Part shown: positions 11,086 to 21,097 of the stretch, in pieces | Position numbering within the stretch: position 1 is the first letter of the stretch | Layout: each line of letters begins with the position of its first letter | Assembly: GCA_029204225.1 (NCBI GenBank) | Contig: CM055111.1 | Span: 15,451,497-15,515,496 of the forward strand | Direction of reading: 5' to 3' | DNA length: 64,000 bases | Source of the DNA: Diphasiastrum complanatum | Taxonomy: Eukaryota > Streptophyta > Lycopodiopsida > Lycopodiales > Lycopodiaceae | Notes under the pieces: model-generated | What the model was told of the DNA's origin: nothing | The model's database searches: none | Seen by the model: only the letters and a program-made list of their open reading frames with translations | Made by a program: the position numbers and the translations under genes

Positions 11086-12168
11086 ATGCCTTCGGGTGAA
11101 GGACAATCTTCACCACCTCCTCCTCCTGACGTAGATACCAATCAACTTGTACAGGCCTTGAACATGCTGCAAAACCAAATCCTGGATATGCAAGCTAAGC
11201 ATACTGCGGCCGAGCAAGAGTGGAGTTCTTCAACGCACTTGCGGTCCGTTGTCCTTTATCCTATGTTTAATCCGAAATTTCTACCTCCCCATAGGAGTGT
11301 TGACCATCAGATAGAGTTGCTTCCTGGAAGCCAACCTGTATCTCTTTTTCCTTACAAGGTTAGCATCAAGAAAGAGGATGAAATTTCTAGGCAGTTACAA
11401 GAACTTCTTAGGATGGGCCATATTCGGCCTAGTAAGTCCCCTTGGGGAACACCAATCCTTTTAGTTAATAAAACGGATAGCGGCACATGTTTGTGCGGTG
11501 ACTTTAAAAAGTTAAATGATGTAACCCTCAAGAACAGATATCCCTTACCTACGATGGATGATCTTATGGATCATTTGAATGGAGCTAAGTATTTCTCCAA
11601 GATTGATCTTAGATCAGGATACCATCAAATAATTATCAGAATCGAAGATGTTCCTAAGACTGGATTTCAATCTAGGTACGGCCATTATGAGTTTTTAGTG
11701 TTACCTTTTGGACTCACAAATGCACCTGCCACTTTCCAGCAGATGATGAACGATATTCTTCGTCCATATCTGGGAAAGTTTGTGGTGGTGTATTTGGACG
11801 ACATATTAATTTATAGTCGGACCCTTGAGGAGCATGAAGAGCATCTTCGTATTGTCTTGGATCTTCTAAGACAAGAAAAGCTCTATGCTAAAGAGTCAAA
11901 ATGTGAGTTCTGCCAAACTAAACTCAAGGGCCATGTCATATCCGATAAAGGTCTTGAAATCGATTATGACAAAGTTCGTAAGGTACGAGAATGGCCGCGA
12001 CCTCAGACAATTCGTGATGTGAAATTCTTTTTGTGCTTCACCGGATTTTTTCACAGGTTCATTTTGGACTATGCCTTGATAGCATTGCCCTTAACGAATG
12101 TTCTTAAGGGGGTGAAGAAAAAAAGTAGCCGCAGAAAAAGTCCATTGATAACATGGAGAAATGTATGA
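11086..12168 (+). pseudogene. Gypsy-1 gag remnant fused to reverse transcriptase
   Basis: One 360-codon frame. Residues 1-45 look like the start of a plant gypsy gag (acidic, then LVQALNMLQNQILDMQ). They pass straight into the region just before RT, so the rest of gag, the zinc knuckle and protease have been deleted in frame. RT is well preserved: WGTPILLVNK, KIDLRSGYHQI, then FLVLPFGLTNAPATFQ and the catalytic YLDD near 11,791-11,802. GH-ISDKGLEID near 11,930 opens the connection domain. The stop at 12,166 is a frameshift, because the RNase H frame continues from about 12,161. The internal ATG at 11,086 is the natural gag start. RT chemistry could be intact, but without gag and protease it is non-autonomous. 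Confidence 0.85.
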
Positions 12169-13285
12169 GAGTTTTGAGACTCTCAAGCACTGTGTTTCTA
12201 CGGCTCCAATTTACACATTGTCGATCCTAACCGACCGTATCGTGGTTGCTACGGATGCTAGCGACTTTGTTGTAGGAGCGGTCCTTTATCAGGATGGTAG
12301 ACCAGTTGCTTTTGAAAGCAAGAAGCTGGATCCTGCTCAAACAAGGTATTCTACCTATGAGAAGGAGCTTTTTGCAACATTCACGCGTTAAAAATCTGGA
12401 GGCAATATCTTTATGGTGCCAGATTTACGGTGATGACTGATCACCAATCCCCTTTGCTGAGATCCAATCTAATTTGTATCTTTCACTTCGGGATCTTTGT
12501 CAAACCGATGGGTTTTTCGGTTGCGTTTGGCTAGATGTCCTGACGGAAAATTCTAGATCTAGTGATGACCTTGGGATGCAAGATCCCAAGCTATACTTGA
12601 AGACTATTCCATAAGGAATGGCTTGCTTTTCCATAAGGGAAAGGTTTGTGTGCCAGATAGGAAGGACTTGCGAGCCCGAATCTGTAGCAGTGTCATGACA
12701 ACCCTTGTGCTGGTCACCCAGGCATATAGAGGACACTTGACCTTGTCAGGCAGAATTTCTTCTGGCCAAAGATGAAAGGTCATGTCGAGGCATACGTTCA
12801 AGGTTGTGAACAGTGCCAGCAAAATAAAGCAGAAAGACTCAAAGTTGCGGTCTTCTACATCCCTTGGAAATTCCCAACAAGAAAGTATTTCAATGGATTT
12901 TGTGATTGGATTCCCTAAAACCCGGAGCGATCACAATGCCATTTGGGTGGTGGTCAGTCATCACCGTAAATCTGGCGCAATTTATACCAACTAAATCACC
13001 AAGATGGCGCAATTTATACCAACTAAATTAACTGTCAAGGCATCTGAACTAGCCCAGCTTTTCGTTGAAAAGTTGTTCAGATTGTATGGCTTGCCGAATG
13101 ATATTGTTAGTGATCGTGATTTCAAATTCACTGGCAAGTTCTAGCAATCAGAATTTGAAAAACTTGAAACAACCCTTAGTCTTAGTTCTTCAAATCACCC
13201 AGAATTTGATGGGCAGACTGAACGTGTTAACCAGACGTTGGAAGATATGCTTAGAGCATATGTTTCTCACTTACAGTTTGATTGG
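12161..13285 (+). pseudogene. Gypsy-1 RNase H and integrase, broken
   Basis: Several frames. At 12,161-12,500 is RNase H (VVATDASDFVVGAVLYQDG, SKKLDPAQTRYSTYEKELFA, then TDHQSPL). At 12,600-12,850 is a damaged integrase zinc-binding region. At 12,890-13,285 is the catalytic core (SMDFVIGFPKTRSDHNAIWVVV, LYGLPNDIVSDRDFKFTGKF, then [22 protein letters not shown] with the D and E of the DDE site). A short direct repeat (GGCGCAATTTATACCAACTAAAT) near 12,975 and 13,008 duplicates part of the core. The protein stops at the hAT insertion; its continuation is at 25,917. Confidence 0.82.
13278..13285. repeat. Left target-site duplication of the hAT element (TTGATTGG)
   Basis: TTGATTGG here is repeated at 25,917-25,924. 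Eight bases is the length made by hAT transposases. With one copy removed, the gypsy integrase frame is continuous across the junction. Confidence 0.85.
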
Positions 13286-13396
13286 GAACAAAGTTGCATG
13301 AATCGTGATTCAAACCGTTCGAACTATTCGGAGCCGGTTCTAACCGGATTTTTAAAAAAAAAAAAAAAAGCCAAAAAGTCAAAAAAAACGTTTTGG

Positions 13397-13420
13397 AATA
13401 TATATATATATATATATCAT
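13397..13420. repeat. (TA)n tract at the left edge of the palindrome
   Basis: About ten TA units just outside the left arm. A longer AT tract is at the mirror position 25,808-25,855. Confidence 0.9.
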
Positions 13421-13495
13421 AGGTCCCGCGGTACTGGGTAACCGCGGGGACCATACTGGTACCGCGGTACCATGATGGTACCGCGGTACCACAAT
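13421..13495. repeat. Left subterminal array of GGTACCGCGG-type repeats
   Basis: Overlapping copies of GGTACCGCGGTACC and variants (GGTCCCGCGGTACT, GGTAACCGCGG). The mirror array at 25,722-25,804 has one extra unit of about 14 bp. Related words fill the centre at 19,511-19,650. Subterminal repeats of this sort are where hAT transposases bind in known elements; here that role is inferred. Confidence 0.75.
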
Positions 13496-13777
13496 ATAAT
13501 AATATATTTATTATTTAATATTTTTTTTAATTTTTTTTTAACCTAAACCTACCCGCCCCCCTCGCATTTCCTCTGAAATTTTTTTGAGCCCTCTCCGCCC
13601 TGCCATCGCTGCTGGTTTTTCTTGCCTGCCTTTGATTCCTTGCGTCGCCCATCGCCCACAGCAACGCCCTGCCTTGCATCTGATTTCCTTTGCCCTGCAT
13701 TCGCCCATTTTCAGCGTCTCTCCAACAGTGAACCCTGCTGTTTTTTTTCCAGCAATCCATCCCTCATTTCATCTGCA

Positions 13778-16700
13778 ATGGTGCAATCCGACCTTTCCGG
13801 TCTGTGGGACGAGGTAGACATTGTTAGGCGGGTTGCCGACAAGGCCAACAAGACCGGTCAGAAGATCGTGCGCTGCCGATACTGTCTCGTCGAGTTTGCT
13901 GCATCCCTCACTCGCCTTAGTGCACGCGCCAAAAATGGTGCCACCTTGAATGCTGCCCCTTGTGGCAGCATGACCGTCCCCGACAGGCAGCGACTACTGG
14001 ACACCTACGGGCCGCGGCTCGTGGCAGGGGAGAACACCATTTCGGAGGGCGTTCTCCGATTTTGCACCGCTCCTTATGTGACTAACCCAGAGTTGCTGCC
14101 TGCTTGGCTGGCACGCACGAGGAGAGGGAGTGCATCCTCCTCTGGTCCCTTTGCCCCTCAGACAGCTCTGCCTCATGCACCCCCATCTGCTCAGATTCCG
14201 GTGGATCCCGTCCCATCGCGTCCGACAGTTGCCACTGCGGTTCCACCACCACCCACTGTTGCTCGCACTCCACCAGTCTACGACTTTCTCATGGACTCTC
14301 CGCCACCCGAGCAGGCCCAGGATGGTACTGGGCGGGCCTTCGAGGATGTGGAAGAGATCCTTCTTCCTTCCCTTCCCATCCGGATGACCTCCTCAGCCAG
14401 CAGTTTTCGTACCCCATGCCAGATGTTGCCCCTCCACCAGTGCACCCCACCTATGCTGCTGCACCCATCCCTGCCAGTGCATCCCACTCTCCCCATTCCA
14501 CGTCTACAGCCGATGCATCCACCAGCGCCCAGCCTGTCGCGTCATCGTCCATTCCCGTCACGGTTGGTGCACCGTGCTGGAGGTCCACCACCCGTCGTCC
14601 ACCAGGGAGAGCCTCGTGCAGCAGACCATTCGCGGCGCGCATCAGCCGCACATGGACAGAGAGGCCACACAGGCCGTGGCCAGTCTGGTTTACGAGCTGA
14701 ACCTGCCCTTTGCCATCACCGACTCTGAGCCCTTCAGAAGGGCCTTCCGCCTTGCACAGTCTGTCAGCCCTAGCTGGAGAGTCCCTAGTTCAGAGGTTGT
14801 CCGCACACACATGCTGAGGGATAGGGTCGAGTCCTTGTCTAGAGAGATGGAGCCTCTGCGTCGGCACTGGGCCACTTACGGTTGCAGCATCATGTCCGAT
14901 GGCTGGACTGATGTCAGGAGGAGGCCGATCCTCAACATACTGGTCTCCAGCTGCATGGGCACACAGTTTTTGAGGGCAGTGGATTGCAGCAGGGGGGGGG
15001 AGAGTCATATCTGCAGAGTTCATGTTTGATGTCATCAGGTCTTCCATCCTAGCCATAGGCCCACAGCATGTCGTCACGGTGGTGACGGACAATGCCACGA
15101 ACTGCATTCAGATGGGTGTACTGCTAGAGGCCGAGTTCCCTCATATTGTTCATACCCCCTGTGCAGCCCACGGCATAGACCTTTTGATGGGGGACATTGG
15201 AGCACTTCCCTGGGTTAGAGCCATCGTCCGGGAGGCCCTCTTCCTGGTGACTTTTGTCACCAGAAAGAGGCGTGTTCTTGCCATGTTCCGGGTGTTTAGC
15301 CATCTGGACCTCCGTAAGCCAGCCCCCACGCGCTTTGCATTCGACTTGGTGGTCATCGACCGTTTGATCAGGTGCAGGGCCCAGCTTCTACAGATGGTTG
15401 CCAGTGATCTTTGGGGTGCCAGTACATTTCCGCACACTGAGGATGGGGAGCACTTTTCTTCCACGGTGAGGGGAGACCAGTTCTGGAGGGATGCACAGAC
15501 ATTGTCAGGACTGCTTCGACCACTCTACATTGTGCTCCGCATGGCTGACAGCGAGGGGTCGACACTTGGACTGGTGTATGAGCTCATGGACCGGATTGGA
15601 CAGTTCCTGCAGCTGCCCATCTTGCAGCCAGAGAGGTAAGCGGTACAGTGTTGCAATTGACCTTTATCTTTTCAGTACTTGCTAGTTTGTTTTTCTGTCA
15701 ATGTTAAGCTTTTTCGTAATGCCCTAAACCACATGCCCCTCACCTGCAGGATGACAGAGCTGAAGTTCATATGGGAGACGCGATGGAACTACTTCCACAG
15801 GAGTATCCACAGCGTTGCACACATGCTGCATCCCCTCTTCCTCTCTCCGACACAGATCGCAGACAGGGAGCTCGAGGCCGATTGGCTTCAGTACATTCAC
15901 AGGGTGGGTCCACACATAGGTTTGGATCCTATCAGGCTCATGGAGGAGCTCGCTGCATTTTGTTTCGGCATGGGCACATTCGGCCACCCGGCTGCCCAGG
16001 ATCCAGAGAGGAGGCAGCTACCCATTACCTGGTGGACCATGTTCGGTAGCACATACCCATCTATACAGCGTCTTGCACTGCGTGTCCTTTCTCAGGTATG
16101 CATCTCATTTTATCCTCCATTTTTTGTGTTTCGTTGAAGTTTCACCTCTGCCACAATGTGCTGAAGTATTTCAATGCACGCACCACAGGACTGTGCTGCC
16201 TCCGTGTGTGAGCGTAACTGGAGCACATGGGCACTCATTCGCACGAGGAGAAGAAACCGGTTGTCAGTGAGTCAGTTGGAGCGGTTGGTGTTCTGTAGCA
16301 CCAACGCACGTCTCGCCAGGAGGCTTCCGACCATTACGAACGCATTGCAGGTGATAAGCTAATCTTTCATAGCATGTTGGTTGACTCCTGGTATGTTGGT
16401 TTCATTTCTTGATAAAGTTGTCTCTCTGACATGCAAATTTTAAACCTTGCAGACGAAGATATCTGATTTGGAGCGCCAGGTTGACTTGCCTACGGACAGC
16501 ACCCATCCCATGCCTGCAGATGACCTGGGCACACAGTTGATGGCAGAGAGAGAGAGGGAGCTTGCCGAGATGAGAGAGAGAGAGCTTGGGCTTGAGCACA
16601 GAGAGCCCCCATTGTATGAGGCAGATGAGCCAGTGTCAGAGGATGAGCATGATGAGGATGAGCCCATTCGGGTTGTGTTTGCCAGACCAGAGAGGGATGA

Positions 16701-18081
16701 GGCAGATTATACAGGTGCAGGGCACACGCCACGGGCAGGGGTCACAGGTGCATCACGTGGCAGAGGTGGGACACATGGCACAGGTTATACCGGCAGACAG
16801 GCAGGGCACACAGGGGGGGGCAGTGGCATACCTACCTATGTCGACATGATGGAGGAGGCTCTTGATAGAGGGCAGAGTGGTTTAGATGCCGGTCTCGCAG
16901 ATGTTTGGATGCGTGCAGCACAGAGTCATGGCCGTTACTACGACAGCACACCAGAGGAGGCACCTGATGACTTTCATTGCACAGATTGGGAGGCCATGCA
17001 GGGTCTACAGGGTGCACATGATGAGGCACGGGATGAGGCTTGGGTTGATTCAGGGGTTGGTGCACAGGATGATTCCGAGGTCGGTGCACAGGATGATTTA
17101 GAGGCTGGTGCACAGGATGAGTCCCAGAGCCCAGAGCATTTGTATTCGGATGCCCAGCTGGCCGACTTGGTTGCCACATTGGATTCAGAGGCCCAGCAGA
17201 TGCCGAGTGTCAGGGCGCCCCCATCATCTCTTGCCAGCATGCCACACACAGAGTCCCAGCCAGAGCAGCCGCATGAGGTGCCTACAGTTCCTCCAGCTCC
17301 TCAGAGGGTGTATGTGCGTCGCACAGCTCCTCCAGTGCCACCGATGCCATTTAGGCCTGCAGCCCCTCCATCGCCGTCCACTTCTGCAGCACCAGGTCTC
17401 CATGGCAGGCCACCATCTGTGCCCAGGTTTTCTCTTGCAGCGCCCACATCCACAGTGGCTCCTCCAGTGGCAGCACGCACGTCACATCCTCCTCCTTTGG
17501 CAGCACCCAGGATGTACCAGTACCGGCCACCACAGCGCCCCTTTCAGTACATATCGCCACTGTACTCGCCTCCTGCACAGCCAGTTCCTCCACCTGCAGC
17601 AGCCCCACGGGCACACACTCCACGAGCTCATCCTCCTCGCTCAGTTGCACAGGGAGTTCCCTCTTTTGCTTCCCTATCCCAGCTGGCCTCAGCTTGGGCC
17701 CAGCCTAGCCAGCCAGGTGATTTGCATGGGGGTGACTAGGCATTGACAGCTCCTCTTGTCCGCAAGAGACCAGGCAGGCCCAAGGGTGCACCGAACAAGA
17801 AAGGCAAGGCACAGAAACTGCCAGGGAGGAGAGGACGACCACGCAGGGCTCCAGGTACAGGTAGAGGTGCAGTATCACAGCCAGTTGGAGCAGGTGTTGT
17901 TGGTTTGGCCTGCTTGGGGGCTGATGCGGAGGCTGATTGGGAGGATGAGGATGACGAGTCTTCCCCCTCGGATACACAGCCCATGCCAGTTCCAGACAGG
18001 CAGAGATATCGGCTGCGAGAGTCAGCTCGTGGCCCTGAGTTGTCTCCAGAGCATTCGTCTGAGTCAGAGCCAGAGCATTGA
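13778..18081 (+). pseudogene. hAT transposase, left arm (BED finger, DUF659, dimerisation domain, AT-hook tail)
   Basis: The start ATG at 13,778 opens WDEVDIV and a BED-type finger (VRCRYC). The usual RLKGHLLG is shortened here by 15 bases, so KGHLL with the zinc-binding His is missing; the right arm keeps it. A Pro/Ser-rich linker follows. The DUF659/catalytic core begins near 14,620, with CSIMSDGWTD (14,880-14,911), VVTDNATN (about 15,080) and CAAHGIDLL (about 15,160). Introns with GT-AG ends are visible at 15,635-15,749, 16,097-16,188 and 16,351-16,452. CERNWSTW near 16,210 is the C-terminal hAT dimerisation signature. The tail is acidic, then Pro-rich, then has AT-hook-like KRPGRPKG and GRRGRPRR (17,765-17,850). 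A ninth G at 14,992-15,000, lesions near 14,370 and 14,570, and TAG at 17,737 break it. The role would be cut-and-paste transposition. Confidence 0.8.
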
Positions 18082-18611
18082 TTGTGGCTCTGTTGTTTTA
18101 GTTTCAGTAGTTTGTCTCTAGCAGACGGTCTACCATTGTACTCAGATGATTTTTCACATTATATACAGTGTTTGGCCTACATTATTTGCTGCACATTGTG
18201 CGTATGTCGCTCTGTACATGTGATGCTTTATTTTATGTTGAAGAATTATATGTGCGTGTGTGAATCCTATTTTCATTTAATTTCGTTTGAAGTGAATGCT
18301 AGCTTCACATATATGCACCTACATCATGAGCACAGCAATCACCCCTACACCCCAAACGACATTGAATAAACACATGTAATACATCTGCATTTAAAAAATT
18401 TACAAACATTGCATCTTACATGACCAGGCTCGCGTTGCACAAAAAACAACTATGTATATATTCAACCGTTGTATCAGGATAACATCACATATACTGTCAT
18501 TTTTTTAAGCAGCCATCTAGTTATTTGCTGCACCATAAACTGCCGAAAACTACATAGCAACAGTCCGCCACATACGGTGGACCTCATCTATTCTAAACAT
18601 CCCTCACTGAT

Positions 18612-18961
18612 CCTCCACCAACTCCTCGCCCTCGTCTGGTGCATTGTTTTGTAGCTCTTGCTCTGCCTCCCGGTTAGCCCGAGCTGCCCTCCTGGTTAGC
18701 CCGACGTCTGGCCGCCCTTTCCCTGACCATGATGAGCTGCCGTCGTGTGAAATTCATTCCGATCTGCTCATCCAGATCCAGCTCAACAGGATCCACAGCG
18801 GGGGCGGGTGGCTCCGGTTCCGGATTTCTCTGTCGAGTCTGTCGCAGCATCTCTCGGATATCTGCCTCTTGCTTCCGATGCCTCTCGTTGTGCCTTCGGA
18901 TATCTTCCTCAAGCTTTCTCCTGGCTTCGCCCTCGGGCTTCGGTGGTATTCGCTCAGCCAT
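18612..18961 (-). pseudogene. Small accessory gene of the hAT element, left arm
   Basis: Minus strand, convergent with the transposase. The ATG at 18,961 opens MAERIPPKPEGEARRK. A charged helix follows (LEEDIRRHNERHRKQEADIREM), a Pro/Glu hinge, then DLDEQIGMNFTRRQL and a basic helix (MVRERAARRRANQE). An extra G near 18,690 shifts the frame, giving an early stop; the right arm keeps the original end. Unbroken it would be about 120 residues, highly charged and probably helical. I recognise no family. Its retention in both arms and conserved position argue that it is a real element gene, perhaps a DNA-binding or regulatory partner like second genes of other plant transposons; that is inference. 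Confidence 0.55.
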
Positions 18962-19129
18962 CTCGATCGACCTTCTCCTCACAGCACCCTGATCCTTGAA
19001 CACCCTCTCACAGCACCCTGGCTCTCAAACAACCTCTCACAGCCTGTCACCGGCTCTCGCTTGCTCTCTCACTGTCTATCACTAGCCCTCTCACAGCCTC
19101 TGAAAATGCCGACCACAATGGCATTGTGA

Positions 19130-19370
19130 GTGCCTATTTATCCCCACAGCCTGATCGGCCATGTGGATCCCCATCATCCCTCCATGTGCCTCCGTACCTG
19201 CCCCCATGTGATGCTCCCCCCTATGTTGGTCTCCCATTGGGCCCATGGTCTGCTCACCCACAATGCCCATGTGCCTCTGTACTTGCCCCCATGTGATGCT
19301 ACCCCCCCTGTGTTGGTCTCCCATTGGCCCCTCGGTCTGCTCACTCGCAGTGCCCATGTGCCATTGCAAC
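19130..19370. repeat. Tandem repeat of about 88 bp, left arm
   Basis: Two units and a partial third upstream of the small gene, each with CCCATGTGCC, GTTGGTCTCCCATTGG and TCTGCTCAC. The same array lies in the right arm at 19,795-19,990. These could be regulatory or transposase-binding repeats. Confidence 0.7.
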
Positions 19371-19510
19371 AGTCCCCTGCATCATGTACTGTACCCTCTT
19401 TTTTTACACCCAGAACCCCCCTTTTTTACTTTTTTTGTCCTTTTTTGGTAGTTAATATGCAAAAAAAATTACTGAAAATATATTAAAAAATAAAAAAAAA
19501 ATATTAAAAA

Positions 19511-19650
19511 TGGTACCGCCCTGGTACCGCGGATCCCAGGGCGGTACCGTACCGGCGGTCTGGTACCGCTGGTATGGTACCGCCGGTACCATATCAGTGG
19601 TACCGCCGGTACAGGTACCGCCCTGGGATCCGCGGTACCAGGGCGGTACC
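19511..19650. repeat. Centre of the palindrome, GGTACC-rich hairpin
   Basis: About 140 bp made of GGTACCGCC, GGTACCGCGG and GGATCC words, symmetrical about 19,580. TGGTACCGCCCTGG on the left is answered by CCAGGGCGGTACCA on the right, and the middle is GGTACCGCCGGTACC. There is no unique spacer between the arms, so the centre can form a cruciform. Confidence 0.85.
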
Positions 19651-19794
19651 ATTTTTAATATTTTTTTTTTATTTTTTAATATATTTTCAGTAATTTTTTT
19701 TTGCATATTAACTACCAAAAAAGGACAAAAAAAAGTAAAAAGAGGGGGTTCTGGGTGTAAAAAAAGAGGGTACAGTACATGATGCGGGGACTGT

Positions 19795-19990
19795 TGCAAT
19801 GGCACATGGGCACTGCGAGTGAGCAGACCGAGGGCCAATGGGGAGACCAACACAGGGGGGTAGCATCACATGGGGGTAAGTACAGAGGCACATGGGCATT
19901 GTGGGTGAGCAGACCATGGGCCCAATGGGAGACCAACACAGGGGGGAGCATCACATGGGGGCAGGTACGGAGGCACATGGAGGGATGATG
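19795..19990. repeat. Tandem repeat of about 88 bp, right arm
   Basis: Units starting GCACATGGGCA at about 19,802 and 19,889 and a partial one at 19,973. Each contains GAGCAGACC and GGAGACCAACACAGGGGG. Mirror of 19,130-19,370. Confidence 0.75.
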
Positions 19991-20203
19991 GGGATCCACA
20001 TGGCCGATCAGGCGTGTGGGGATAAATAGGCACTCAACAATGCCATTGTGGTCGGCATTTTCAGAGGCTGTGAGAGGGCTAGTGATAGACAGTGAGAGAG
20101 CAAGCGAGAGCCGGTGACAGGCTTGTGAGAGGCTGTTTGAGAGCCAGGGTGCTGTGAGAGGGTGTTCAAGGATCAGGGTGCTGTGAGGAGAAGGTCGATC
20201 GAG

Positions 20204-20571
20204 ATGGCTGAGCGAATACCACCGAAGCCCGAGGGGCGAAGCCAGGAGAAAGCTTGAGGAAGATATCCGAAGGCACAACGAGAGGCATCGGAAGCAAGAG
20301 GCAGATATCCGAGAGATGCTGCGACAGACTCGACAGAGAAATCCGGAAACCGGAGCCACCCGCCCCCGCTGTGGATCCTGTCCCCGCTGTCGAGCTGGAT
20401 CTGGATGAGCAGATCGGAATGAATTTCACACGACGGCAGCTCATCATGGTCAGGGAAAGGGCGGCCAGACGTCGGGCTAACCAGGAGGCAGCTAGGGCTA
20501 ACCGGGAGGCAGAGCAAGAGCGACAAAACAATGCAGCAGACGAGGTCGAGGAGTCGGTGGAGGATCATTGA
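20204..20571 (+). pseudogene. Small accessory gene of the hAT element, right arm
   Basis: Mirror copy of 18,612-18,961. The ATG at 20,204 follows a GA-rich leader with repeats of GTGAGAG. An extra G near 20,233 and an extra A near 20,346 break the reading frame early. A 9-base duplication (CCCGCTGTC) near 20,382 adds PAV residues. The second half is intact and ends RRANQEAARANREAEQER, then VEESVEDH and TGA. The gene would make about 121 residues: two charged helices joined by a Pro-rich hinge. Family unknown. The left copy keeps the start and this one keeps the end. Confidence 0.55.
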
Positions 20572-21097
20572 GGGATGTTTAGAATAGATGAGGTCCACCC
20601 GTATGTGGCGGACTGTTGCTATGTAGGTTTTCGGCAGTTTATGGTGCAGCAAATAACTAGATGGCTGCTTAAAAAAATGACAGTATATGTGATGTTTATC
20701 CTGATACAACGGTTGAATATATACATAGTTGTTTTTTGTGCAACGCGAGCCTGGTCATGTAAGATGCAATGTTTGTAATTTTTTTAAATGCAGATGTATT
20801 ACATGTGTTTATTCAATGTCGTTTGGGGTGTAGGGGTGATTGCTGTGCTCATGATGTAGGTGCATATATGTGAAGCTAGCATTCACTTCAAACGAAATTA
20901 AATGAAAATAGGATTCACACACGCACATAGAATTCTTCAACATAAAATAAAGCATCACATGTACAGAGCGACATACGCACAATGTGCAGCAAATAATGTA
21001 GGCCAAACACTGTATATAATGTGAAAAATCATCTGAGTACAATGGTAGGACCGACTGCTAGAGACAAACTACTGAAACTAAAACAATAGAGCCACAA

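Noticed and set aside
16447-17746. Opposite-strand and other-frame ORFs inside both hAT arms
   Set aside because: They appear in mirrored places in both arms because the DNA is GC-rich and repetitive; only the BED-DUF659-dimerisation frame and the small convergent gene make sense as proteins.
19130-19990. CRISPR-like array
   Set aside because: Only two to three long units, with no regular short repeat-spacer pattern, in a plant transposon.
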